A stretch of DNA of 13,016 bases from Bacillota bacterium (GTDB lineage Bacteria; Bacillota; Clostridia; Peptostreptococcales; Anaerovoracaceae): the NCBI GenBank assembly GCA_017619905.1, contig JAFZRK010000025.1, forward strand, positions 1 to 13,016, in the 5' to 3' direction. The translations under genes and the position numbers were made by a program. This document shows, piece by piece, positions 1 through 5,346 of this stretch. The notes under the pieces are model-generated. The model did no database searches and was not told where the DNA came from. It was given only the letters and a program-made list of their open reading frames with translations. Position 1 is the stretch's first letter. Every line of letters starts with the position of its first letter.

Positions 1-431
1 AGAGGCAGGAACGCCACGGGTTCCATGTTTGCCGGCAGGCCGTAGGCCTCTGCTATCTTGTTCTTATCGAAGCCTCTTACCCAGCAGGAACCTATGCCGA
101 GGTCCCAGGCCTCAATCATCATGTGAGTTATTACTATTGCGGCGTCTATGGGCGCTGCGTAGTGGCCGTCCGGGCCCACCCAGGACTCGTCCATGTTTGC
201 GCAGATCAGCAGCACCACCGGAGCGTTGAAGGCGTAGCGGGTAAGGCTGCGCACCTTGGCAATGGCCTCCGGGCTCTGAAGCACGCTTACGCGCCAGGGC
301 TGATAATTGCAGGCCGAGGGAGCTGCCTGTGCAGCCTTAAGGATCTGCTCCAATTTCTCCTTTTCCACGGGCTTGTCCGAGTATTTGCGCACGGAGTATC
401 TGCTCTGCGCAAGTTCCAGAAAATCGTTCAT
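1..431 (-). CDS. Nitroreductase family protein, N-terminal part (cut by window edge)
   Basis: This is an FMN-dependent nitroreductase-fold oxidoreductase; the family reduces nitro compounds, quinones or similar acceptors with NAD(P)H, and the real substrate cannot be read from sequence. About 143 codons are present and the frame stays open to base 1, so the C-terminus is missing. The N-terminus carries the family's flavin-phosphate motif, RYSVRKY at residues 11-17, then PSACNYQPW at about 38-46. Further on come the AAPIDAAIVITHMM helix and GIGSCWVRGF, the usual order for the small, roughly 170-residue nitroreductases. The ATG at 429-431 is preceded by AGAGGA at good spacing and by an extended -10 promoter at 472-480. 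It is divergent from the larA remnant. Family membership is sure; the exact enzyme is not. Confidence 0.88.
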   Translation of the reverse strand, partial: MNDFLELAQSRYSVRKYSDKPVEKEKLEQILKAAQAAPSACNYQPWRVSVLQSPEAIAKVRSLTRYAFNAPVVLLICANMDESWVGPDGHYAAPIDAAIVITHMMIEAWDLGIGSCWVRGFDKNKIAEAYGLPANMEPVAFLP

Positions 432-471
432 GTTTCGTCCTCTTTTAGCTTAAAGTCTTGTTGCTGCGTCC

Positions 472-480
472 ATTATACCA
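472..480 (-). promoter_or_regulatory. Extended -10 promoter of the nitroreductase gene
   Basis: The minus strand reads TGGTATAAT, an exact TGn plus TATAAT extended -10, about 40 bases before the nitroreductase ATG. No good -35 lies at 16-18 bases; TTGTAC is present but about 20 bases upstream, which fits an extended -10 promoter that does not need a -35. Confidence 0.55.
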
Positions 481-555
481 CCCGGCGGCGATTACGGGTA
501 CAACCGCGCGCGAAACCGAGGTACAATATCCCAAAAGTATTGCGAGGTAGCGTCT

Positions 556-669
556 ATGAAACTGGAATTCGGATACGGCAGCGGAACGCAGACGGTGGAA
601 GTGCCGGACGCAAACGTTAAGGCGGTGATGCTCTCCTACTTCGATCTTAAGCGCGGAGAGCTGTTCTGA
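556..669 (+). pseudogene. larA: Remnant of a nickel-dependent lactate racemase (LarA/DUF2088) gene, first ~37 codons
   Basis: The 37-residue reading frame begins MKLEFGYGSGTQTVEVPD, which I recognise as the typical N-terminus of LarA-family proteins (usually 400 or more residues; LarA interconverts D- and L-lactate or related 2-hydroxyacids with a nickel pincer cofactor). Similarity fades at about residue 25 and a TGA stop follows at 667-669. The start looks functional: GAGGT sits 7 bases before the ATG, and TACAAT at 522-527 could be its -10. Nothing resembling the rest of LarA follows; instead hicB lies convergent 21 bases later. I read this as a gene cut by a deletion or by arrival of the AT-rich hicB segment. 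A genuine short protein is possible but less likely. The homology is from memory, not a search. Confidence 0.5.
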
Positions 670-690
670 TACTCTGCGTCAACACAATGA

Positions 691-1023
691 TCAACGGCAA
701 TATGCTTTTAAGGCACTTCCTACCACGGAGTTGAGCGAGGTGCCTTCTTTTATTGCTTTGTGGGCAGCCATCCTGTGGATCTCCGGATCCACCCTTACAT
801 TGAAGCAGCCCTTATAAGCCACTTCGGGCGCAATGCCCTTTTCTTCACAGCGCTCCAGATACTCGTCCACTGCTCCGTGGAAATCGGATACCAGTTCGGC
901 CACCGTCTTGCCCTCATAGGAAATAAGGGACTTGATGCCAAGAACTTTACCATATAGCAGCTGATTCGCCTCCGACAATTCCACGCTCCCGCTGTAACCC
1001 TTGTATTCTATTATTGCGCTCAT
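691..1023 (-). CDS. hicB: HicB family antitoxin (no HicA partner seen)
   Basis: This 110-residue protein has the two-part HicB layout. Residues about 1-65 are the degenerate RNase H-like domain that in classical systems binds the HicA toxin (MSAIIEYKGYSGSVELSE, then YGKVLGIKSLISYEG and VSDFHGAVDEYLERCEEKG). Residues about 70-110 are a ribbon-helix-helix DNA-binding domain (GCFNVRVDPEIHRMAAHKA, then GTSLNSVVGSAL), expected to bind its own promoter. The ATG at 1021-1023 has GGAGG 7 bases upstream. In HicAB systems hicA encodes a short mRNA-cleaving toxin next door, but none is readable here: 1024-1400 has no open frame with HicA features, and larA debris lies on the other side. It is therefore an orphan HicB, or the partner has been lost. 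Its upstream region is AT-rich and structured, which suggests horizontal arrival. Confidence 0.85.
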   Translation of the reverse strand: MSAIIEYKGYSGSVELSEANQLLYGKVLGIKSLISYEGKTVAELVSDFHGAVDEYLERCEEKGIAPEVAYKGCFNVRVDPEIHRMAAHKAIKEGTSLNSVVGSALKAYCR

Positions 1024-1039
1024 ATCAGTTCCTCCGATG

Positions 1040-1078
1040 TCAGCACATCCAGTATCTGCTTAAGTTGATAACACTCAT
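1040..1078 (-). CDS. Possible 12-codon leader peptide upstream of hicB
   Basis: A very short frame, MSVINLSRYWMC, starts at an ATG preceded by a perfect AGGAGG (4-base spacing, rather tight) and ends 16 bases before the hicB ATG. A second frame in the same stretch (one base shifted, ending LKQILDVLTSEELI) stops with TGA inside the hicB start codon (ATGA), but it has no start codon after the hairpin at 1107-1140 except TTG. One of these may be translated and coupled to hicB, or the pair may be the frameshifted end of a lost gene. The evidence is only the Shine-Dalgarno and the overlap. Confidence 0.2.
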   Translation of the reverse strand: MSVINLSRYWMC

Positions 1079-1106
1079 TTTCCCTCCTGAATATACTACA
1101 ATAAAA

Positions 1107-1140
1107 AACGCCCTGCAACTATATTTAGTTACAAGACGTT
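1107..1140 (-). terminator. Hairpin with U-tract in the hicB leader (terminator or attenuator-like)
   Basis: On the minus strand two 15-base arms pair completely around an AATA loop, using three G-U wobbles, and the hairpin runs into GTTTTTTATTG. On the plus strand the same three positions would be A-C mismatches, so the structure is an RNA of the minus strand. It begins only about 11 bases after the start expected from the promoter at 1158-1166 and lies before the AGGAGG and hicB. It could terminate most transcripts (attenuation) or protect the 5' end. Confidence 0.55.
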
Positions 1141-1157
1141 CTGATTTCTTTGTTTCA

Positions 1158-1166
1158 ATTATAGCA
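1158..1166 (-). promoter_or_regulatory. Extended -10 promoter of hicB
   Basis: The minus strand reads TGCTATAAT, a perfect extended -10. A -35 match at normal spacing is poor. The start would fall near 1151, giving a leader of about 128 bases that contains the hairpin at 1107-1140. HicB-type proteins usually repress their own promoter, so an operator is expected around here, though I could not define one. Confidence 0.55.
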
Positions 1167-1220
1167 GAACCGGTAGGTAAAATCGGTACAGACCTGCTAT
1201 GGATCGGACCCTCCGGCCTT

Positions 1221-1252
1221 ATGCTCATTTTTTAAAAAAATATTGTGAGCAT
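1221..1252. repeat. Inverted repeat ATGCTCA / TGAGCAT around an A/T core
   Basis: Perfect 7-base arms at 1221-1227 and 1246-1252 flank an 18-base spacer that is nearly all A and T and partly self-complementary (six T then seven A). It could be a regulator binding site or a cruciform. No gene start is near enough to assign it. Confidence 0.4.
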
Positions 1253-1319
1253 TCTGCAAGACAGCAGTATGAAATTGTTTACATAATAACAACCCGTTGC
1301 CGGGTCAAAAAACACAAAT

Positions 1320-1347
1320 TTGTACAAAATTGGTACATTTTTATAAT
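1320..1347 (+). promoter_or_regulatory. Plus-strand promoter with operator-like inverted repeat
   Basis: TTGTAC at 1320-1325 and a perfect TATAAT at 1342-1347 are separated by 16 bases. The -35 and spacer contain TGTAC, 7 bases, GTACA (1321-1337), a symmetric site placed where a repressor would block polymerase. Transcription would start near 1354 and meet the terminator at 1371-1404 almost at once, so no protein is made from it. Confidence 0.4.
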
Positions 1348-1370
1348 GAGCACAAACCCAAACAATAGAC

Positions 1371-1404
1371 AAACCCCGAAACCGTTGAAATTTCGGGGTT
1401 TTTT
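1371..1404. terminator. Strong hairpin terminator beside the tRNA gene, usable in both directions
   Basis: An 11-base-pair perfect stem (AAACCCCGAAA with TTTCGGGGTTT) encloses a 9-base loop. On the plus strand it runs into TTTTTT. On the minus strand it begins directly after the tRNA CCA end, so it ends tRNA-Val transcription, with a weaker T stretch (GTTTGTCTATTG). Confidence 0.75.
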
Positions 1405-1479
1405 GGTGGCCCATACAAGACTTGAACTTGTGACCTTCTGGTTGTCACCCAGACGCTCTCCCAGCTGAGCTAATGGACC
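1404..1479 (-). tRNA. tRNA-Val (GAC anticodon), CCA encoded
   Basis: The minus strand folds into a full 76-base cloverleaf. The acceptor arm is GGTCCAT with ATGGGCC (one G-U pair), discriminator A and encoded CCA. The D-arm begins GCTC and contains AGCTGGGAGAGC. The anticodon stem TCTGG/CCAGA encloses loop GTGACAA, which places GAC at positions 34-36 and so reads GUC and GUU valine codons. The T-arm has the TTCAAGT loop. It has its own promoter upstream and a hairpin terminator directly after CCA. I saw no second copy of its 3' end in the window that would mark an integrated element. Confidence 0.96.
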
Positions 1480-1519
1480 TTATTCTGCTGCGCGGCCGGA
1501 CTGCGCCGGTGCAAGGGAT

Positions 1520-1548
1520 ATAATAACACAAAAGGCCGGGATTGCAAA
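1520..1548 (-). promoter_or_regulatory. Promoter of tRNA-Val
   Basis: The minus strand has TTTGCA (1543-1548), 17 bases, then TATTAT (1520-1525), about 40 bases before the mature tRNA. Its -35 lies inside the downstream arm of the terminator of the peptidase operon, so the two signals share DNA. Confidence 0.5.
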
Positions 1549-1568
1549 GTATTTTTTGCGTCCCGGCC
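1534..1568 (-). terminator. Terminator of the DUF5058/M20 peptidase operon
   Basis: On the minus strand GGCCGGGA (1561-1568) pairs with TCCCGGCC (1534-1541), with an inner GCAAA/TTTGC stem, followed by TTTTGTG. It begins 17 bases after the M20 peptidase stop codon. Confidence 0.75.
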
Positions 1569-1585
1569 CTTGGATCAAGCATCGT

Positions 1586-3079
1586 TCAGCACTGCTCTAT
1601 CAGCCTGATGTAGAACTCTACGGCGCGGAACAGGCAGTCCGGGCGTATGCGCTCGTTGCTGCCGTGTATCATGCGGCGCTCCTCGGAGGTAAGATCCATG
1701 GCGGAGAAGCGGTACACGCGGTCCGAGAGCTTTCCGTAGTGACGGCTGTCGGAGCACTGCACCATAAGGTACGGGGACACCAGTGTGCCCTTCCACGTTC
1801 CGCGTATTGCCCTGCACACACGCTCCCAGCCATCCACGTCCGTACGGGAGATGCGGCTGGGCTCGGCCTCCACGTTGGCCTCTATCTTTACTTCCGGGTC
1901 CTTTATTACGCTGCGGTAATGCTCCAGAACGGTCTTGGAGGTGTCCGCAGGGTTGATGCGCACGTTTGCGGTCATGGACGCCGACGGCGGTATTACGTTG
2001 TTGGCCTTGCTGCCGCTCATCTGGGTAAAGGCGGTGGTGGTGCGCACCAGCGCGTTCAGCTCGCCGCCGCTCTTCTTGCATATCATGTCCAGCACTCCGC
2101 CGAAGCACCAGAGGTTGGCGAAGATCATGCGGTACAGGAAGCTGGAATGCCTGCCGAGAGTGTCGAACATCTTAAGGACGGGCTCCGTGAAGTGGCTCCT
2201 GCAGGGGTTGTTCTCGATGTCCACGCAGGCTTTTGAGAGGCGCCCTACCGGGGTGTGAGGAGCCGGCGCGGAAGCGTGGCCGCCGTTCGTATCCAGTTTA
2301 AAGTCCACGTTCATGAGGCCCTTTTCCGCTATGCCTATGAGCGCGCAGGAACCGGAGACGCCCGGGAATACTCCTTCCACGACGGCGCCGCCCTCGTCCA
2401 CTACCATGGCAGGCTCTATGCCGCGCTCCAGGAACCAGTCCACAATGTGCACCGCGCCTTTGCCGTTTATCTCCTCCTGGCCGGAGAAGGCCATGTATAC
2501 GTCTTTTTTAGGCACGAAGCCTTTCGCGATGAGGGTGTCCGCCGCGAACAGCGCGCCGTTGAAGGTGACCTTGGTGTCCAGCGTTCCCCTGCCATACAGC
2601 GTGCCGTCTATGAACTCGCCGCAGAAGGGATCGCGGTCCCAGCCGGCAGTCTCCACGGGTACGACGTCGTAGTGCGCCATAAGGACGGACGGGCCGTCGT
2701 CTGCGGTGCAGGCTGCCGGGCCTTTGGCGCTTTGGGAAGTAATAGCCGCGCCGTTCGAACTTGCCTGTCCGGGCCAGCGGAACAGTATGCCGCGGTCCGC
2801 AAGCCGCGTAAAGTCGCAGGTCTTAAACACGTTGGGATAGAGCGACGGCAGCAGGCCGATAAGCTTTTCGAACTCCGCGTCGTCCTCCAGCGAGTGGTCC
2901 GTGTAGGACACGGTCTTACACCTTACAAGCTGCGCAAGGCAGTCGGCCGCGCGTTCCTTGTCGAACTCAACGTCCCCGAACTCCTCCGCCGGAGCAGGCG
3001 CCGGCTTGAACGCCGCGGTCCTTATCAGCAGCACCGCTATGAATATAACTACTATCGCAAGAATAATGTAACCGATCAT
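1586..3079 (-). CDS. Membrane-anchored M20 family metallopeptidase (carboxypeptidase S/PM20D1-like)
   Basis: This 497-residue dizinc hydrolase has a length and layout typical of the carboxypeptidase S branch of M20, which cleaves dipeptides, C-terminal residues or N-acyl amino acids. Residues 3-24 form an N-terminal membrane anchor. Zinc and catalytic residues are all visible: H136 and D138 in AHYDVVPV, D168 in GRGTLDTK, E202 and E203 in SGQEE (the usual D before EE is Q here, but the two glutamates are kept), D228 in VVDEGG, and H472 in MIHGSNERI. GGHAS at 266-270 lies in the dimerisation/lid domain. A low-complexity stretch of about 20 residues (105-127) seems to be inserted before HYD compared with the family. 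The ATG has GGAGGAG upstream. It is the last gene of an operon with two membrane proteins, so it may process what they transport. The side of the membrane on which it acts is uncertain. Confidence 0.92.
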   Translation of the reverse strand: MIGYIILAIVVIFIAVLLIRTAAFKPAPAPAEEFGDVEFDKERAADCLAQLVRCKTVSYTDHSLEDDAEFEKLIGLLPSLYPNVFKTCDFTRLADRGILFRWPGQASSNGAAITSQSAKGPAACTADDGPSVLMAHYDVVPVETAGWDRDPFCGEFIDGTLYGRGTLDTKVTFNGALFAADTLIAKGFVPKKDVYMAFSGQEEINGKGAVHIVDWFLERGIEPAMVVDEGGAVVEGVFPGVSGSCALIGIAEKGLMNVDFKLDTNGGHASAPAPHTPVGRLSKACVDIENNPCRSHFTEPVLKMFDTLGRHSSFLYRMIFANLWCFGGVLDMICKKSGGELNALVRTTTAFTQMSGSKANNVIPPSASMTANVRINPADTSKTVLEHYRSVIKDPEVKIEANVEAEPSRISRTDVDGWERVCRAIRGTWKGTLVSPYLMVQCSDSRHYGKLSDRVYRFSAMDLTSEERRMIHGSNERIRPDCLFRAVEFYIRLIEQC

Positions 3080-3111
3080 TTTTCTCCTCCCGGAAGAGCA
3101 GTTTCAGCGCC

Positions 3112-3777
3112 CTACAGCATGCCTTTCTTGTACATCAGCCGCGACACGCCCAGCGTGAACAGAACGCCCACGGGCACCATGATTCCAACGGTCCCCGCGT
3201 TCAGGGCAGGCACCGCTATGAACAGAATAAGCATCAGGATGACGGGCGCTATCGCGATCTTGACGTTCTTGGCTATGAACACCACGCCCAGAGCGCCGAA
3301 CAGCGCCGGGACCATCTGCGCGAAGGCCGGAGCCAGCACGGGAGCGTTCAGCACCGGGGTCAGCGGCCTTATCAGCAGCACGCCGATTATGATTATTATC
3401 GTGGTCACAATGCTGGAGACCGCGATGGATATCGTGGAGATGACCTCGCCCTCCTCCGAACTGGCCTTAACGTCCGCCTGCTCCAGCGCGTTGAGCGCCA
3501 CCGGAAGCTTAAGGTTGGAGATATTGCCGGTAACGAAGGACAGGTAGGAGCCGCCCGCGCCCAGCATCGGCACGTAGGTAATGGTCTCCACAACGGCAAC
3601 CGCCCAGTACATGGGAGCCGTCGCAACGAGTCCCAGAGCAAAGCCGTGCCAGTCCGGGCCGGTCTTGAAGATGAGGCCGGTCACCACCGGATAGGCGATC
3701 AGCATTATCATCACGAATATGTTCCACTTGCGTCCGAAGCTGTGGACCTGATCGATGTAAGACATTTCTTTTTTCAT
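3112..3777 (-). CDS. Multi-pass membrane protein of unknown function, partner of DUF5058 protein
   Basis: This 221-residue protein has about six hydrophobic helices: roughly 19-36, 44-68, 78-90, 110-137, 148-187 (probably two) and 195-213. A loop near residues 90-110 (LKLPVALNALEQADVKASSE) is the only long polar stretch. I do not recognise a named family. It lies 16 bases downstream of the DUF5058 gene and 32 bases before the M20 peptidase gene, in one transcription unit. A GSYL stretch followed by a polar loop and a Thr/Ser/Ile-rich helix (EVISTISIAVSSIV) faintly resembles GNLSYE and YVTIASVMTISI in the DUF5058 protein, so the two may be related subunits of one permease; this is inference. 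The ATG at 3777 has GGGAGGG upstream; the internal Met5 has no ribosome binding site. Confidence 0.8.
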   Translation of the reverse strand: MKKEMSYIDQVHSFGRKWNIFVMIMLIAYPVVTGLIFKTGPDWHGFALGLVATAPMYWAVAVVETITYVPMLGAGGSYLSFVTGNISNLKLPVALNALEQADVKASSEEGEVISTISIAVSSIVTTIIIIIGVLLIRPLTPVLNAPVLAPAFAQMVPALFGALGVVFIAKNVKIAIAPVILMLILFIAVPALNAGTVGIMVPVGVLFTLGVSRLMYKKGML

Positions 3778-3793
3778 CGCTTTGCCCTCCCTT

Positions 3794-4531
3794 CTACGAC
3801 AGCCACGCGGTAATGGGTATCGCCGCGGCCATTCCGAGTATAAGGCTTATGGGCAGCGCGTAGTCCATTATCCAGCGCTTGCCGGTCTTTTTAAGCAGCA
3901 GCCCGCAGACCGCCATCACCAGCGCCGAGACTACGAAGACGCACACCGGGATGAGTCCGGTAAGATCGCCCTTGAACACGCCCGCCACGTCGCAGAACAC
4001 GAAGCCCACGAATGCGGAGATCATGCCTATGAACATGGAGTTCTGGAAGATGTCCGCCCACTTTTTGTCGCGCTTCTCCAGGTTGATGACGCCGGTGAGG
4101 AGCTTCTTGCCGATGAGGGGCACCAGCCAGATGCCTACCAGTATAGAGATGGTCATTACCGACGCGATGGTGACGTACTGCGTTGCCGTAAGGCCGGTCA
4201 CCTGGCCGAAAGACAGCCCCATGGCGTTCTCCGCGTTGGTGGCGGCTATGGTCTCGTAGGACAGGTTGCCGACCACGGAGAGACGAAGCCACGGCAGCGG
4301 CAGACCCAGATCCTTGGACAGGGTTATGACGCTTATGACTATGGCTATCGCCGGGGCGATGGTGAAGATGGCCGCGGTGCGAGCGATGCGTTTAAGCTTG
4401 TCCGTGCTCATGCCCAGCTCCTTTGCCCGTTTCCAGGCCTTGAGCAGGAAGAATACGGACTGCGCAAGCACTACGGCTACGATGATGCCCGCCAGTACGA
4501 ACAGTACCGGGCTGTTGATGCCGAATTCCAT
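3794..4531 (-). CDS. DUF5058 family membrane protein, probable permease subunit
   Basis: This is a 245-residue integral membrane protein that I recognise as DUF5058 by its N-terminal pattern: a short NSPVLF, a first helix, the basic KAWKRAKELG loop, a second helix (IAPAIAIVISVI), then GLPLPWLRLSVVGNLSYE. About six or seven helices span the protein. The family has no proven function; its repeated association with M20 peptidases suggests transport of a peptide or modified amino acid, which is inference. I place the start at the ATG at 4529-4531 because GGAGG lies 8 bases before it. The longer frame beginning with TTG at 4561 has no ribosome binding site and the site in question would lie inside it. 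It is the first gene of the operon; its promoter lies at 4591-4647. Confidence 0.88.
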   Translation of the reverse strand: MEFGINSPVLFVLAGIIVAVVLAQSVFFLLKAWKRAKELGMSTDKLKRIARTAAIFTIAPAIAIVISVITLSKDLGLPLPWLRLSVVGNLSYETIAATNAENAMGLSFGQVTGLTATQYVTIASVMTISILVGIWLVPLIGKKLLTGVINLEKRDKKWADIFQNSMFIGMISAFVGFVFCDVAGVFKGDLTGLIPVCVFVVSALVMAVCGLLLKKTGKRWIMDYALPISLILGMAAAIPITAWLS

Positions 4532-4539
4532 GTGCTGTA

Positions 4540-4544
4540 CCTCC
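4540..4544 (-). promoter_or_regulatory. Ribosome binding site that sets the DUF5058 start
   Basis: GGAGG on the minus strand stands 8 bases before the ATG at 4529-4531. It decides for this start over the TTG ten codons upstream. Confidence 0.7.
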
Positions 4545-4611
4545 GGTGGAACGAAGGACAAACTTGTGCCCTTCCGATAAATGATTGCGGATTATATAAG
4601 TTGATTGATAC

Positions 4612-4644
4612 AAAAAACATTCTAAAGGCAAGCCCTTAGAATGT
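4612..4644 (-). terminator. Terminator after the small membrane-protein genes
   Basis: On the minus strand ACATTCTAA and TTAGAATGT (9 perfect pairs) enclose GGGCTTGCCT and run into TTTTTTG. It follows the stop codon of the 117-residue gene by about 30 bases. The plus strand has no T-run here. Confidence 0.8.
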
Positions 4645-4647
4645 CAA
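4619..4647 (-). promoter_or_regulatory. Near-consensus promoter of the DUF5058/M20 operon, inside the terminator stem
   Basis: The minus strand has perfect TTGACA (4642-4647), exactly 17 bases, then TAGAAT (4619-4624; one mismatch to TATAAT). Both elements fall on the two arms of the upstream terminator hairpin. A second candidate -10, TATAAT at 4591-4596, lies downstream but its -35 (TGTTTT) is poor. Either would give a leader of about 55-80 bases before the DUF5058 ATG. Confidence 0.6.
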
Positions 4648-4674
4648 TTTATACGATGATTTTGGACGGCTGTG

Positions 4675-5028
4675 TCAGAAGATGTTATAGACCAGCGCGC
4701 CGATGAAGAACGACAGGACGTTGGCGCAGAACGTCAGTATCAAGAGCTTTCGGGACGGGCCGAAAGCCCTGCGGTAGATCAGATATTCCGCCGCGACGAC
4801 CAGCAGTTCCAGGATGATCAGCCACGGGACGCCGAACGCGTCCGGGACCAGATCCAGGAAGGTGTTGAGCGCCACGTTGGTTACCACGTTGGTCAGCGCG
4901 ATAATGCACAGGTCCAGCGGTCTCTTATACCCGAAAAAGCGGAACCAGCAGACCTCGATCATGACGGTCAGGATGCAGGCAGCGCCGTTGTACAGTATGG
5001 GATTGCCCCAGAAAGTGTAGTAGAACAT
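4675..5028 (-). CDS. Small four-helix membrane protein of unknown function
   Basis: This 117-residue protein is almost wholly hydrophobic, with helices at about 10-30, 37-58, 66-86 and 93-115, and short basic turns (FGYKRP, YRRAFGPSRK) that predict the inner side. The pattern ALTNVVTNVALN, then IILELLVVAAEYLIY, then a last helix resembles the C-terminal part of small clostridial membrane proteins that, as far as I recall, often begin with a signal peptide followed by AD-x-x-P. Here that N-terminus is absent, while the two genes just upstream encode exactly such a signal peptide and short exported segment. The first in-frame ATG is used; no clear ribosome binding site precedes it, so translation may depend on the upstream genes. 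It is the last gene before a strong terminator. Confidence 0.7.
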   Translation of the reverse strand: MFYYTFWGNPILYNGAACILTVMIEVCWFRFFGYKRPLDLCIIALTNVVTNVALNTFLDLVPDAFGVPWLIILELLVVAAEYLIYRRAFGPSRKLLILTFCANVLSFFIGALVYNIF

Positions 5029-5087
5029 GGCGGATCGATAGACCGGTGTATGGATCGATCAATGCGGATCAGAGCAGCTGCAGCAGC

Positions 5088-5324
5088 TCAGCGAAGCGTC
5101 TGGTCGCTGGGCTCTTCCGGCTGAATGCCGTCGTTCTTCAGCCGGCGCTTTTTGATCATCGCGCGAAGCAGAACCAGTGCTATTATGATGACGGCAACGC
5201 CCACGAAAATGTATGCGCCCGGAATGTTTCTGTAATCCGGCTCAGGGGCAACGTCCGCGAACGCACAGACAGTGCCGAGCATGGTTATCAGAAGCGATAA
5301 TGCAAGTATGCGAAAACGTTTCAT
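5088..5324 (-). CDS. Small signal-peptide/single-helix membrane protein, copy 2 of a tandem pair
   Basis: This 78-residue protein has a signal peptide (residues 1-23, likely cut after AFA before D24), about 13 exported residues, a helix at about 38-55 and a basic then acidic cytoplasmic tail (IKKRRLKND, then PEEPSDQ). It is a clear paralogue of the protein encoded just upstream: the same MKRFRIL start, LGT, CAFADV or AAFADV, similar helix, and DG-x-x-PEEP-x-D near the end. The ATG has AAAGGAGA upstream. The gap to its sister is 22 bases. The family is not known to me; a role in a membrane complex with the neighbouring four-helix protein is only inference. An uncleaved N-terminal helix would give a two-helix hairpin instead. 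Confidence 0.75.
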   Translation of the reverse strand: MKRFRILALSLLITMLGTVCAFADVAPEPDYRNIPGAYIFVGVAVIIIALVLLRAMIKKRRLKNDGIQPEEPSDQTLR

Positions 5325-5346
5325 TTTCGGATCTCCTTTATATCAA

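Larger units (their letters stand above)
1164..1403. other. AT-rich intergenic region with signals but no gene
   Basis: Together with the hicB leader this makes about 380 bases without a credible gene. It holds an inverted repeat (1221-1252), a small ACCCG/CGGGT hairpin at 1292-1305 whose minus-strand form has a GCAA tetraloop followed by a T-rich stretch (possibly a backup terminator for the tRNA), a plus-strand promoter (1320-1347) and a strong hairpin (1371-1401). Open frames here are short, lack ribosome binding sites and resemble nothing I know. Confidence 0.6.

Noticed and set aside
1040..1228. 62-codon minus-strand frame covering the hicB leader
   Set aside because: Its ATG lies upstream of the hicB promoter, has no ribosome binding site, and the frame crosses the terminator-like hairpin. 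Only its last 12 codons, with their own AGGAGG, were kept as a weak candidate.
1404..1479. tRNA-Val as an attachment site of an integrated element
   Set aside because: I found no direct repeat of the tRNA 3' end and no integrase in the window, although the AT-rich hicB patch next to it made this worth checking.
2255..3547. 430-codon plus-strand frame opposite the M20 and 221-residue genes
   Set aside because: It lies opposite two genes with clear motifs and ribosome binding sites, is rich in R, H and V as expected of a GC-rich antisense shadow, and matches no family I know.
5029..5087. Repeated GGATCGAT-like words and a GAGCAGCTG/CAGCAGCTC dyad
   Set aside because: The copies are short and irregular and the dyad has no T-run, so I do not call a repeat array or terminator.
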